Part shown: piece by piece, positions 1 through 10,264 of the stretch
Layout of the letters: each line of letters starts with the position of its first letter
Numbering within the stretch: the stretch's first letter is position 1
Origin: Lasiosphaeria ovina
Lineage: Eukaryota > Ascomycota > Sordariomycetes > Sordariales > Lasiosphaeriaceae
Length of the DNA stretch: 64,000 nucleotides
Direction of reading: 5' to 3'
Assembly (NCBI GenBank): GCA_033439765.1
Contig: JAULSN010000014.1
Location: 310,001 to 374,000, forward strand
The notes under the pieces: model-generated
What the model was told of the DNA's origin: nothing
What the model saw: the letters and a program-made list of their open reading frames with translations, nothing else
The model's database searches: none
Made by a program: the position numbers and the translations under genes

Positions 1-461
1 CTGGTTGACTCCGCCGAGGTCCCATTGGGCCCACTTGTGCAGCTCTTTGAGCGCGCCGTAGTTGAACGAACCCCATTTCCGATCGTCGGGGATCGGGTCC
101 GGTCCGCGGGCGTCCAGCTCCGCGATGCACGCCTATGCGTCCTCTACCGACATCCATCCTCTGAGCTCCACGGCCTTGATCAACATCCACTCGTCCGTGA
201 ACCTCGGCACCTCCTTGAAGGGGTGACCTCGGGTAATGATCGACTTGATCTGGAAGCTCTGCTATAGGTCGTTCGCTACCCGTTCGCGGGTGGTCTCCTA
301 GTCCACGTCCGCGCCGTCGGCTTCGCTGGCGAGCCTATCCACGAGCAGTTCCTGGGTACCCATATAGTCGCTGAACGACTGCTTGTCGGGGAAAAACATG
401 GGAAACGTCTTGGCGACGTCTTCCTTGACGTAGCTTACATGCAGGCCGGGAAATGTTATCT
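1..461 (-). pseudogene. Unidentified coding remnant with in-frame TAG codons, runs off the window edge
   Basis: One minus-strand frame reads from about 461 to base 1 as a protein-like sequence of ordinary composition (segments such as FFPDKQSFSDYMG and KWGSFNYGALKEL), interrupted only by three TAG codons and no frameshift. Every TAG sits where a glutamine would be natural (for example before ETTRERVAND and after VEDA), so CAG-to-TAG change is the simplest explanation. The stretch continues past the left edge, so its length is unknown. I do not recognise the family; a retroelement gag or a host gene are both possible. Confidence 0.4.
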
Positions 462-511
462 AATACATTTGGCTACCAAGGAGTGGGGTAACTATTCTAT
501 GGCCCGAAATT

Positions 512-2392
512 CTAATACAGATTGGGAGCCTTCCCAAGCTTCTTGCTGGGTGAGGCGTTATCGGTCTCGCTGACGCTCGCACTACGGCGAAGACTCTTTG
601 AGGGCGACAGCGAGCGACGGAGGCGCCTACCAATAGATCCCAGCCACTCCCGGCCCCTGCTCCGAATAGTCGGCGACTCGATAGCACGGTCGAGGTGGAA
701 CTTCTGAATGCTTGCAACGTACTCGCAGTACTCTCGTACCATCCTGTTTGTCTCTTCCTCGGTTGTACATGTGTCAGCGATAGCTGACGCCACGTATGCG
801 CGAGGGCGATAGAACACTGGCCCTTGATGATCCGCTGGTTCGATCATGGCGCCCCTCAAAGCCTGCCACACGGGGGAATAACGTCGACTCCATTCCTCTC
901 CGCCACCATACTTATTTTTCAGGGCCCAAGGACCCTCCTGAGAATGCCACAGAACGCAGATCTTACCGTCAGGGCGATTTAGGCAATGATCGTCGACAAA
1001 CTTGTCGATAAGGAGACAAGCGTCCCATCTGAAACAGATCAAATCGGCGGTCTCGGAAGCAGACGGGGCGCCAGATATGTTATTAATGAACTGGAAAAGC
1101 CCACCCGCAACGGCAACATTCTGCCCCTTTTCCCAATCGCCGGGGCAGAGAACCTCGACAAATAGCTTTGCCATACTAAATACTCGAGATTGTACCATTG
1201 CTTGCGTAATCTCGTCGGTAATAGTATTGGAGTCGGCGCCGCCTGTGCGATAGTCGGCAGGCGTGGTCTCATTGTCGTTGGCGTCTGGTTGGTGGGGGTA
1301 CGTCGGCAATGCTTCCCAGCGCTGTCTGAAATGGGCTAATGGGATCCCTGATCTTCTAGTCCAAGAATACTCCCAATTGTCATCCTGAGCGCTGAAGCAG
1401 AAGCTGTCGGATAGGAAGCGAGAGAATCCCCGCGCCCCTAAAACATCCTTGATAGAACGACAAAACTCATTGTACGTTTTTGTCTGCATCTCGGTAGGCT
1501 CCGTGGGTTGGAGGCAGGTATCGTCGTCTGTAAAATAGTCTGGATTGACTGTAATTGGTACTCCCGAACTACTGCCCTGTCCAAGCAATAGTGGCGTCGA
1601 GGCGTCCGAGAGCGACGCGATAGTTGCTCCAGCAAAAACGGACCCGCAGGCTCGTCCCATACTACCCGATACCCGCCACGAGATTGATGTATCGTCGGGT
1701 GTTGCGGCAGCCATTGTTGTTATATTCAGCTCAGGGGTAACTACCCAGCCTCCAGAGAAACAGGCTGTCGTGAACAAGGTGACCGATACGTACGGCTCTA
1801 GGGCTGCTTTGAGCTGTACGATACTGATGCCCTTATGCCGGGCGCCATTGTCGAGGCAGAGTAAGTGATTATCGATACCGTGACAAAAAACCATAAGAAG
1901 AAGTGGGCAGCCACTCTTCTTGGCCCGGAGAGATGCTTCATTGACTTCGTTGAGAAATCTGTCGATCATCTTGGTAGACTCGACGAGAGTGACTGGGGTG
2001 ATGTCTGAGTCAAGGAGGTCGCGGCTTAGGACTACCTTGCGATCTCCATCGGGTGAACCGTGGAGAAAGTCGCCATACTTCTCCAGTAGCCTCTCTGGTT
2101 TGGCAGCCGTAAGCCAGGTCTGGTCCGCGACGGAGCCTTTCAGCAGGTAGTTGAAGGCGTAGAAATCGGACAGGAACCAGCCATCTTTTTTCTGGTCACC
2201 AGTATGGACCGTGGGGTGGGTGGCTGCGACGATGATGGTGTTCTCGTGGATGGCCGGGAAGGTGTGAGTGGCAAAGGTTTTAGGGTGCGAGGACAATCCC
2301 TTGTGCGTGCCGCCCGCAACTAGCGGGTTTCCCGACAGTGATGGTGGTGACAGTGGGCCGTGCTTCGGCGAATTGTCCTTTGAAGGATCCAT
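512..2392 (-). CDS. Caspase-fold (clan CD peptidase-like) protein, copy 1
   Basis: A 626-residue uninterrupted reading frame. Residues ~40-300 look like a caspase/metacaspase-type domain: a first beta strand near residue 53 (IIVAATHP), a strand ending in the His-Gly pair (LLLMVFCHG, His171) and a strand ending in the putative nucleophile (TTACFSGG, Cys211), in the order and spacing of the His/Cys dyad of clan CD peptidases. The DxCxSG motif of metacaspases is here TACFSGG. Residues 370-590 are of unknown function; the C-terminus is Ser/Arg rich (RRSLSPSK). A 62-nt intron (2453-2514, GTAAGT donor, CTAAC branch, ACAG acceptor) lies in the probable 5' UTR. A truncated paralogue lies at 61663-62867 and a scrap at 36648-36716. 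Proteolytic activity and substrate are unknown; the fold call is from motif reading only. Confidence 0.7.
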   Translation of the reverse strand: MDPSKDNSPKHGPLSPPSLSGNPLVAGGTHKGLSSHPKTFATHTFPAIHENTIIVAATHPTVHTGDQKKDGWFLSDFYAFNYLLKGSVADQTWLTAAKPERLLEKYGDFLHGSPDGDRKVVLSRDLLDSDITPVTLVESTKMIDRFLNEVNEASLRAKKSGCPLLLMVFCHGIDNHLLCLDNGARHKGISIVQLKAALEPYVSVTLFTTACFSGGWVVTPELNITTMAAATPDDTSISWRVSGSMGRACGSVFAGATIASLSDASTPLLLGQGSSSGVPITVNPDYFTDDDTCLQPTEPTEMQTKTYNEFCRSIKDVLGARGFSRFLSDSFCFSAQDDNWEYSWTRRSGIPLAHFRQRWEALPTYPHQPDANDNETTPADYRTGGADSNTITDEITQAMVQSRVFSMAKLFVEVLCPGDWEKGQNVAVAGGLFQFINNISGAPSASETADLICFRWDACLLIDKFVDDHCLNRPDGKICVLWHSQEGPWALKNKYGGGEEWSRRYSPVWQALRGAMIEPADHQGPVFYRPRAYVASAIADTCTTEEETNRMVREYCEYVASIQKFHLDRAIESPTIRSRGREWLGSIGRRLRRSLSPSKSLRRSASVSETDNASPSKKLGKAPNLY

Positions 2393-2452
2393 GTTCTGCG
2401 GTGTTGATGATGCAAAGGCGACGAAGCTACCAATGCAGAAAGAGCGGTAGGC

Positions 2453-2514
2453 CTGTGCAAGCTGTTAGTCATGGCGGGACCAGCTGGGTTTTGTTTTTGG
2501 GCAGCAGCACTTAC
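2453..2514 (-). other. Probable 5' UTR intron of the caspase-fold gene
   Basis: On the minus strand the stretch starts GTAAGTGCTG, contains TGACTAACAG near its end and finishes CACAG, a complete set of fungal splice signals. There is no ATG in the exon upstream, so translation most likely starts at 2392 after splicing. Confidence 0.6.
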
Positions 2515-2835
2515 GAAGACGGAATTCTGAGTGATGGATGCCGAAGGCGCGAAGAGAGAGGGTGGGCAACCTTGGTGTGTTGCGAGTGAAAAGAGGAAAA
2601 GATGGGGTGAAGCAAATGGAAAGAAGGGAAAGGAATTTATTTGGCGAAGCACGTGATTGAAACTGTGTTCGGTTAGCAGACATTTCCAGCGTGGGTCAGC
2701 CACCAGGCGGTGCGACAAACCTGTGCCACCAAAGTAGAAAACAGCCACAAAAAGCGCAGGTGTGACCGGACTCGGGATAATCACGGACCGAAAGTGAGTT
2801 AAGGTTGTGACGAAAAATTTCAGAATTTTTGCTGT

Positions 2836-3262
2836 AGGCGCTGTAGCGCTGAGAGTGACGCTGAGATATGATGAACCGAGGCTGCTCCTAGAACCGGAGA
2901 GAGTGAGCGTTGCAGAAAGAAAGCGCCTCTGAGAATCGGCAAATGTAGGCTCGGAAGGTGCGCGGGGATGGTGGCGGGTTTTGAGTTTTGTATTGGCCCT
3001 TAGAGGCGCCGTGGCGCTGAGAGTGACGCTGAGATGTGATGAACCGAGGCTGCTCCTAGAACCGGAGAGAGTGAGCGTTGCAGAAGGAAGGCTCCTCTGA
3101 GAATCGGCAAATGTAGGCTCGGAAGGTGCGCGGGGATGGTGGCGGGTTTTGAGTTTTGTATTGGCCGTTAGAGGCGCCGTGGCGCTGAGAGTGACGCTGA
3201 GATGTGATGAACCGAGGCTGCTCCTAGAACCGGAGAGAGTGAGCGTTGCAGAAAGAAAGCAG
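2836..3262 (+). repeat. 168-bp tandem repeat, about 2.5 copies, of a dispersed family
   Basis: Matching positions 2836, 3004 and 3172 give a period of 168 bp. The unit contains GGCGCTGAGAGTGACGCTGAG, AACCGAGGCTGCTCCTAG and CGGCAAATGTAGGCTCGGAAG. Related single copies occur at 11705-11830 and 35339-35500 (opposite strand), and at 20240-20385 and 21058-21145 (same strand). Confidence 0.85.
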
Positions 3263-3709
3263 GAGTGGGCGAGCTGTGTTGTCCGTTTTTGATCAAATGC
3301 TGAACATCTTGTAGGTTTAACATGGACTCTGAAGTGTTCAAATCGTTGCCGGGAGAGGTTCTTCCACGATATCGTCGGGCTTCTTCGTCTTCGTGGCTGA
3401 AGGTGGGTGGTGCTGGGAGCGATATCACCGCACAGTCGATTTAATGAGACAGGGCTGCACTAATGATCGCTGTATTCGTAGAATCCAAAGCCAAGGAAAG
3501 GAAAAGGAAAGAAGGTTCCAAAGTCTGCGTGGTGCGCGGAGAGGTAAGCTAGTTTGTGGGTCACGCAGTAAGGCTTGGCACGGGCCACGCATCCCCAAAA
3601 CTTGGGCGGTATGGAGCTCGGGCCACTCAGCCTGGTACAGCCAATCAGGTGCCACATACCCGGTTGTCTTCCGCACCTGCCGTGACAAGTGAGAGGATCG
3701 GTCTCTTCC
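3263..3709. other. Intergenic stretch, no gene recognised
   Basis: Short open frames on both strands show no recognisable motif. The right half may be eroded retroelement sequence continuous with the copia fragment that follows, but I could not align it. Confidence 0.4.
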
Positions 3710-4412
3710 TCAGGGTCGAAGAACCGATCCTCATCAAAGGTGACGTCTCTCGTGGTGATGACTTCGTTTCAGGGCTGGTACCCAGATCCTGTAGATGTTG
3801 GTAGCGACGTAGCCAACACCAGGTATCCGATGTGTGCCCTCGAGTTGACGCTGAAGTGGGCGCTGTGTTTTGTTGCGCTTGTACTCCTTTTGAAGAGGGT
3901 ATGCGCGTGCTCCGTAGGCGTAGATGCTTCGGTCCAGGTTGGTTTCAGCTCTGTATTGACGTTGGCGAGCCTCTTCGGGTCGAACCAACGGTAGTGTGCG
4001 TTCATCCAGGCGTGGATCACTTCAGGCCACAGGGGTCTCTGGCAGCCGTGAGGCGATCATCACGGTCCTGGTCTTCGTCTTGATCAGGCCTCCTGCTCTC
4101 TCACTGCCTCCGTTCGGTTCCGGTGTGCTTGCCGGCGTCTCTTGATCCAGGCTTCGAACCTGATAATGAGGTCCACTGAGTCATCTTTCCTGGCCATCGA
4201 GAAGACCTAGATCCCGCCGCTGTATTATTCGTCCTTGATGACGAGAAGGTATCTGTAGTCGTTGAAGCCGTCGACGTACCTGAACAGATCTTGATCTTGA
4301 CCCCTCTCACGTTGTCAATCAGCCTCTCCATAATAGCTTCCCTTCGTAGATGCCCTGAGCGAAGGTGCCAGAGAGAAAAATTTGGCGCCGAACGTGGGAG
4401 AGGAACTTCCAC
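3710..4412 (-). pseudogene. Ty1/copia integrase-region fragment
   Basis: On the minus strand, scattered over several frames, are landmarks of copia pol in the right order: the GAG-pre-integrase zinc motif (LWHLRSGHL, near 4370), the integrase core start (FRYVDGFNDYRYLLVIKDE, near 4260), a WPEVIHAW segment near 4020, and the integrase C-terminal block (GYVATNIYRIW, near 3790) that resembles GYSSSNIYRIW of the complete element at 38199-43418. Frameshifts and stops separate the pieces. No LTRs or target duplication were found. Confidence 0.7.
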
Positions 4413-4433
4413 AGCTGTATTGAACGGCGTTGG

Positions 4434-5273
4434 AAAGGATATATGTCGTTCATGTTCTGGGCTTGCTTGCTTTACCTACGATAGGAAAGGTCCTTGTTAC
4501 TGTTGGCCAACCGAATCCCCAAAAACGAGGGCCAAGTATAAGGAAATGATGGATGCTTATAATAAAGAGCATGAAGCCGAGGACCGGGCGAGGTGGGAAA
4601 TGGAGACCCAGATGCGCGGCGAATGCTTATCGAAGATCGGAAGCTTCCCGGCAGGAAGCCTGTCTGGCGATATAGCAAGAAGACTGGAAAGCAGGAGCGG
4701 GATTCGAAAGGCGGGATCGACTGGATACGTTACCAACAGGAGGTCTTGCTTCCTAAGTTCCTGCCCTTCATGAAGAAGCTCCGCCAAGACTTCGGCTTTA
4801 CTCATATTGTCCAGGAGGATAACGCGAGCTCTCACATTGCTCGTTGGAATCGTGAGATGTGGGAAAAGGCTGGCTCCAAAGTCCTTGTATGGCCAGCGAA
4901 CTCCCCGGACCTCAACGCCATTGAGCCTCCTTGGGCAAGGATTAAGCTCTCATGGGAAAGACGGAAGGTTCCACGATCAAGGCCGGCCCTGGAGAAAGAT
5001 TTCTGGAGTAAGCAGTGGCGTGATTATCCACTGGAAAAGCTGCAGCGATTCGTGGAGAGAATCCCGGGGCACATTCAGTGGGCTATTCGGCTTGCTGGTG
5101 GTAACGAGTACCAAGAAGGGACGGTACCGCTGCCGTTGGAGCCGGGAAAAGAGGAGCCGGGTGATGTTACTTGGCGGGAATGGATGAGAAAAACAACCGA
5201 GGAAACGCAGGCCGAAATAGCTGCTGCCCTACAGGCCGAGGAAAAAGAAAGCCGACGGCAGCGACTTTGGTGA
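4434..5273 (+). pseudogene. Tc1/mariner-type (DD34E) transposase remnant
   Basis: The 3' part is one open frame (from about 4593) containing IVQEDNASSHIARWN, then SPDLNAIEPPW. There are exactly 34 residues between the Asp of EDN and the Glu of IEP, the DD34E spacing of Tc1/mariner transposases (DDE_3 family). The 5' part is in another frame (YCWPTESPKTRAKY near 4500), so at least one frameshift separates the first Asp region from the rest. The C-terminus is charged and coiled-coil-like. Terminal inverted repeats were not identified. Confidence 0.75.
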
Positions 5274-5700
5274 TGCTGGGCCCTGCAACTTGGTTAGCCA
5301 AATTACCTGCACATGGTCAAAAAACAATGTGAATAGCTTCATTCGAATACGCCGAATCTGCTGATCATAGCGCTATTGATTGCATGCAAGTACGGGTTGT
5401 TTTGCGGTATGCAGGCAAGCCGAAATTGGCCATGAAATTCGTCGTGTTAAGGAAGGTATGTAGCTTAGCGGACCTTACAGGGCAGTAGGCGGGGTTGAAG
5501 TGTGTGTGTTTTTTTGGTACCGTGGGACGACCCCGAGCTTACATAAGGCAGGTGTGTAATGACTTTTGGCCCCAAGCTCCGCACAGCATCGAGTCATCCT
5601 CGCTTCCACCCTGGGGTCTCCGGTTCTTCTCCTTCATCACACTCGGCCCTACGGGAGCAATCGGTCCCGTGGCTGTGGTACCATCCCCCCCCCCCCACCC
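5274..5700. other. Noncoding gap between two DNA transposons
   Basis: No gene seen. It contains a run of about 14 C with one A (5686-5699) directly against the left end of the Fot1/pogo element. Confidence 0.5.
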
Positions 5701-5968
5701 GATCACCCAGGCCAGGCGATCACTTTTTACACCAAAACACCACATATTTGAACAACCGTAGAATAGTCAATTTTGAAGCTATTCACAAGTAGAAAGTAGA
5801 TTTAGTTAGGCAATTGCATGCGCTTTAATTTTAGTATAGATTCGTCAGCCCACAAGCCCTAATCTTTACGCTACACCGTCGCAAATTAATTACAAATTAG
5901 CGTCCTTTTAGCTTCCTTGACTTCTTTCCTCCCTACCTCTGAGTATGTATTGTGTTGTACGACTACCA

Positions 5969-7321
5969 TGTCTACCTATAACGAAGACGATATGCTTAAT
6001 GCATACCTTGATGTCACAGATGATAAGCTTTCGATTCGAAAATCTGCTCAAAAACACGGTATACCGTACACAACAGTGAACGACAGACTCAAAGGAATAC
6101 CCCCCAAAGATGAGGCTGATCAGCCGCATCGTCGCCTTACGGTTGAAGAAGAAAAGCGGCTCATTCAATGGATCCTTCGTCAAGAGAGCCTCGGCTACGC
6201 CCCTAGCTATTCGCAAGTGTGTATGTAGTATTGTTAGAACACTACTTGTAAAAAACGGGGATAAAGAAGTCCTAGGGAAAAAGTGGGTTACAAGCAAGCA
6301 GCGAAAACGGCTGGACTGACAACCAACTCGCCATCAGTTGGCTCAACGATATTTTTATTCCACAAACCAACGCCTTGCTAGGCCACGACAGCGAGGCTCG
6401 CCTCCTTATTCTTGGTGGGCCACAATAGCCATACAACGGTAAGATATGAAGCCTACGCTTTTCCTTGAGCCTGTAGTCTCACATTATTATAAAAGGACGA
6501 GTTCATGACTACCTGCTTCCACAATAACATATATCTCTGCTTCCTACCGGCCCTCCCTGATAGCCCCGTGTCAGGCCGCCAGATGATGGATATGATATTG
6601 CAAACCGCCCGACTGTGGGGGTCAAGGTTCGTATCGTGCAGTGGGCACAATGGGTCTGAAGGGTAGGTAGTTATATGAAGAATGAACAAAGGGCAAGCTC
6701 CTTTTTGCACGGGTAATGCACAGTCAAACTGGGTTTGCCACTCAAGGTATACGAGTGCAGTGAATGTGTGTTGCTTGCTTGAGGAACCAAGCAAGCTCCT
6801 ATCCAAGAGACGGTGGCTACGGTCGTCGTATATATATATATCTATACAAGTAAGCCAACCAGCAAAGCCCGAGGTCCCGGGTCCCGATCGCGGTACCTGG
6901 GCCAATGGTGAGGTCCCGAGGTCGGTCCCGGTGCGGGACTCCGGGTCAGCACCTGGCACAAGAATGAAGTTTAGAAAGGCCGCCCGAGCAGTTGACGGGC
7001 TTGAAGCCGAGTTGGTTTTGAAGCAGGCACACGAATCGAAGCCCTAGAGGCCGAATTGGAACGCTTAAGCCAAAGAAGAGGAGGAAAATTCCAAACCCGA
7101 ATAAACGGTTCATGACTCTGGCTACCATACTACTGGGTGGCGAGGCTCCCGCAGAGCCTCAAGTTGAGGCTCAAAATGCGGCTCAGGCAGAGCCGCAAGA
7201 AGAAGAGGTGGATGTGGATGAAGAAGACGATGAGGATGACGCTGCAGATGACGACATTCCAACTGCAAGAATGACCAGATCAGGGCGTGCAACCAGGGTG
7301 CCGGCACGATATATGGATTAA
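5969..7321 (+). pseudogene. Fot1/pogo transposase, broken and internally deleted
   Basis: Four recognisable blocks of a pogo/Fot1 (DDE_1) transposase lie in order but in different frames: HTH_psq-type DNA-binding domain, CENP-B-type domain scrap, a short part before the catalytic DGHGSH region, and the C-terminal segment (FRKAARAVDGLEAEL, KRRKIPNPNKRFMTLA) followed by an acidic stretch. The catalytic aspartates are absent. About 520 bp at 6440-6960 resembles nothing else in the window and splits the gene. Confidence 0.75.
6440..6960. other. Unidentified insert inside the Fot1/pogo remnant
   Basis: This stretch separates transposase blocks that should be adjacent. It ends in a GC-rich segment with repeated GAGGTCCCG motifs (6870-6935). 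No target duplication or inverted repeats could be defined. Confidence 0.4.
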
Positions 7322-7454
7322 ACGATCAATTAGCTACATTCTGCCATGTTTTGTTTGTAAATAGCTTCACAGTTGACTATGCCACGGTTGTTCAAACATG
7401 TCGTGTTTTGGTGTAAAAAGTGATCGCCTAGCCTGGGTGATCCCTTCGGCGCAG

Positions 7455-9021
7455 TCAAGACTGGCGATTCAGGCCGCGGAGTCTCGGTTGCCGAGTATTA
7501 TCCATCCACCTTTCGATATCGCGACGGGTCAGGAACCCCTCATCGGGAGGCGGTCCGTCGTCTCCCGCCCCAAGTGTTTCGACATCAGCCCCGAGTGTGT
7601 CGACACCAGCCGCTCCCGCCGCGGATGCAATCCGAATCACTGCCCACTGAATCTGGAACGCCAGTACCATCTTAGGGGCATCCACAGTGGCAACAGGGAT
7701 GTCGAACGTATCGCCCGCGGTGAGGGGACGACCTGTGTGCCTGAGTGCAGTAACCCCATGGTCGAACAACGGGCTGCGGTCGTTTGTGAGCTTGATACCC
7801 AGGTCATGTTCATCACGTTGACCCCGACGCCACGCGATGGACTTGGGCATCCAGTGGAACTGGACCCTTATCAAGGACTTGTCCTCTTCGTCACTCGGGA
7901 GAATCCCGAGGAACTTGAAGCCAAAGTAGGCCCTTCTCCACCAGACGTGCAGATGCGGACTGAGCGAGATCATGTTCCACAGCTCGTCTGATGCCCCGAC
8001 TCTGCTCGTAAAGCACTCCAGGTTCTGCACCTCCGCATCGTCTTCCAGGAGGAGGGCTATCGATATGCCTAGGCTCAACCTAAACATATCCAATTTCCCC
8101 TTGGTTCTGCATGACGAAAAGGGAATGATATGACATGCCTCTGGGTCCGCGATACCGAGGACCACGCACTTTCCCTTATCGAGCTCCTTGCGCTCAGAAG
8201 CTAATGCAGCATTCCGAATCAGCTCGCCATTGGAGTCGAGCCTTACTTCTGCATCGTAATCCTGGCTTGCTTCATCATGGGACGATTTGCGTCGCTTAGG
8301 CAGCGTAGTGCCGGGAGTGGCAGCGCCTTTCCGCTTCCTCGAGCCAGAAGCTGCGGCGGCCGGCTTTTCTTTCGAAATAGACGCCGACCTGGCGGCTGAT
8401 CTTGACTCGTGGGTTGACCTCTCGACATCGGTGGTGGCTCCCTTTCGGGACTTTGTGAGAACTATATGTACCAGTGTTAGATAATCTTCTAATAAAGGAG
8501 GGTCGGGTGATCATACACAAAAGGACAAGGCGCTCTATGTCGTTCAAGGCCGCGAGAAGAGGAAACGGTGTAGCGCTAAGGCGGCGTAAGGTTGCAATTG
8601 GCATGAAAAGAAGGCCAGCGAACTGGTATCGGTCCAGCTCCCAATCGCCATGCATGGCATCAAAATAATTCTCAACCCGTCCGATACGTTCTAGTCGTTC
8701 GCGGAGCTCATTGAGAGGGAGAATGCTTGTCGTATTCTCCAGTACGGGGTCGGCCTCGATACTGAGGAATCGCGCCTGTACATGGCGATCGTGAACATGG
8801 GGGGTCCTCTTCAAGAAATGCATGCAGAGGCCGAGGACCTGCTCATCATTCTTGTTGGATGATGTAGCCAAAAACGCCGCTAGCTCTTGGGCGGTATTAT
8901 TATTCGTCTTCGATTTGGAGACGGGTTTCGTGGAGCTGGAGCTGGGGCTGGGGCTGGAGCTGGGGCTGGGGCTGGAGCTGGAGCTGCCCTTTACGGACAC
9001 AGGTTTCTTTGACTTGGCCAT
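7455..9021 (-). CDS. HNH-endonuclease-domain protein, two exons
   Basis: Exon 1 runs 9021-8517, a 55-nt intron 8516-8462 (GTATGA donor, CTAAC branch, ATAG acceptor), exon 2 8461-7455; the joined frame is open for 503 codons. Residues ~10-40 are Ser/Pro/Lys rich. The middle holds a basic nuclear-localisation-like stretch (GSRKRKGAATP, LPKRRKSSHDE). The C-terminal half carries a fungal HNH_2-type domain: EACHIIPFSS, then LWNMISLSPHLHVWW, with the expected His and Asn/His positions. HNH domains bind and cut nucleic acid with one metal ion; the target here is unknown. Another 55-nt intron (9042-9096) probably lies in the 5' UTR. The stop codon is 13 bp from the end of the Fot1/pogo element, so the original C-terminus may have been altered by that insertion. 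Confidence 0.75.
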
Positions 9022-9041
9022 GGCGGACCAAAAGCGATCGC

Positions 9042-9096
9042 CTATTGAAGGATCAGTTAGTATAATCACTCTGGGATGGATATCTTGAAAGCCTAC
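9042..9096 (-). other. Probable 5' UTR intron of the HNH gene
   Basis: Minus strand: GTAGGC donor at 9096, CTAAC branch point at 9060-9056, TCAATAG acceptor at 9042, 21 nt before the ATG at 9021. Confidence 0.55.
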
Positions 9097-9339
9097 CTTG
9101 TGATTACCACAGAAGAGGCTTTTGGCGGCGGCGGACGGAGAGAACAAATGTAGCAGCAGGAACACGTACTGCCACAGGGACGGGAAGACAGCGACAGCTT
9201 TTTTTTCTCGATAAAAAATTGTAGGCGGGCGGCGCGGTGCATGCATGCGGGCAGGCAGGCGGGCGGGCGGGCAGGCAGTCAACTTGGTTGGTAATGTAGA
9301 AGAAGAGAGGAGGAAGAAGTTGGCAATTCAGGGGTGGCG

Positions 9340-9470
9340 GGCGCAGTCCCCGGAGTCGATTCCGACGCGGACGAAAACTGGCCAATCCCTGTGCGAGAAA
9401 ATTTTGGCACCTTCACGGTAAAGTAGAAGAGACAGCCTCTCTACGGTGGCTCCGTTCAGCTGAATGAAAG
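9340..9470. repeat. Dispersed repeat shared with 31240-31350 and 33468-33510
   Basis: The stretch with GACGAAAACTGGCCAATCC, GGCACCTTCACGGTAA and AGCCTCTCTACGGTGG recurs in the same order at 31240-31350; a shorter reversed match is at 33468-33510. It looks like a short nonautonomous element, but no ends were defined. Confidence 0.6.
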
Positions 9471-9911
9471 TGTAAATAGTGGCATCTGACTTTACCGAGC
9501 TTTAATTGACTTTCTCAATGCCGGGTGTGGCTCCGTTCAGCTGAATGAAAGTGTAAATAGTGGCATCTGACTTTACCGAGCTTTAATTAACTTCCTCAAT
9601 GCCGGGTGTGGCTGCCATGAAATGCGGCATTTTACAGTACAAAAAGCGGCTCCTGCGTTGCCAGATGCCAAGGACCCACAGGTAGACGCACATCAAAGCT
9701 CTAAAATAAAGCCAAACTTTCGCCTGCCGGGGTAGGGCGTGGGTGGCTGCCATAAAATGCGGCATTTTACTGTACGTGACTTCCTCAATGCCGGGCATAA
9801 AATGCGGCATTTTACAGTACAAAAAGCGGCTCCTGCGTTGCCAGATGCCAAGGACCCACAGGTAGACGCGCATCAAAGCTTTAAAATAAAGCCAAACTTT
9901 CGCCTGCCGGC
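9451..9911. repeat. Two sets of tandem repeats upstream of the Ser/Asn-rich gene
   Basis: An 81-bp unit (GCTCCGTTCAGCTGAATG) occurs twice from 9451 and 9532. A longer unit of about 115 bp with GCGGCATTTTACAGTAC and CAGGTAGACGC occurs at about 9617-9732 and 9799-9911, 182 bp apart. The arrays lie 350-800 bp upstream of the gene starting at 10265. Confidence 0.75.
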
Positions 9912-10264
9912 AGTAAAGTAAAGTTGGAACTCGGTGACTGATATATGATGACGGTATGACGGTGTTGAATGATGCACACATGTAGAAGAGGCATTCCTAC
10001 CGGCAGTAAAATCAGTGATACATGTGACAGTATCAAAGAATGCATATATATAGCAGCAGGCTCCCCGTCAGATTCGACCCATTCTTCTACTCCCGTCAGA
10101 CCCAACATATTCTCCTACCATCGTCTCCCGGCAGCTTTGCAGAATCTTCCACGCAATCACCACCGTTCAGTCAGTGTGTATCCCCGCCGCCAGGTCTTCT
10201 TCTTCTTCTTCCACGTAGGGCGCTAACGGCACTTTTATCGTTTAGCATCTCTCTCAGCAGCATC

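Larger units (their letters stand above)
5701..7442 (+). mobile_element. Decayed Fot1/pogo-like DNA transposon with ~88-bp inverted repeats
   Basis: Positions 5701-5788 and 7355-7442 are imperfect inverted repeats beginning GATCACCCAGGC and differing at about eight sites. Inside, on the plus strand, are the N-terminal helix-turn-helix of a pogo-type transposase (from 5969: MSTYNEDDMLNAYLD, then KSAQKHGIPYTTVNDRL), a CENP-B-like scrap (GDKEVLGKKWV near 6265), a central scrap (WTDNQLAISWLNDIFIPQT near 6315) and a C-terminal charged tail (6964-7321). Most of the catalytic core is missing. No TA target duplication is visible at the ends. Confidence 0.8.
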
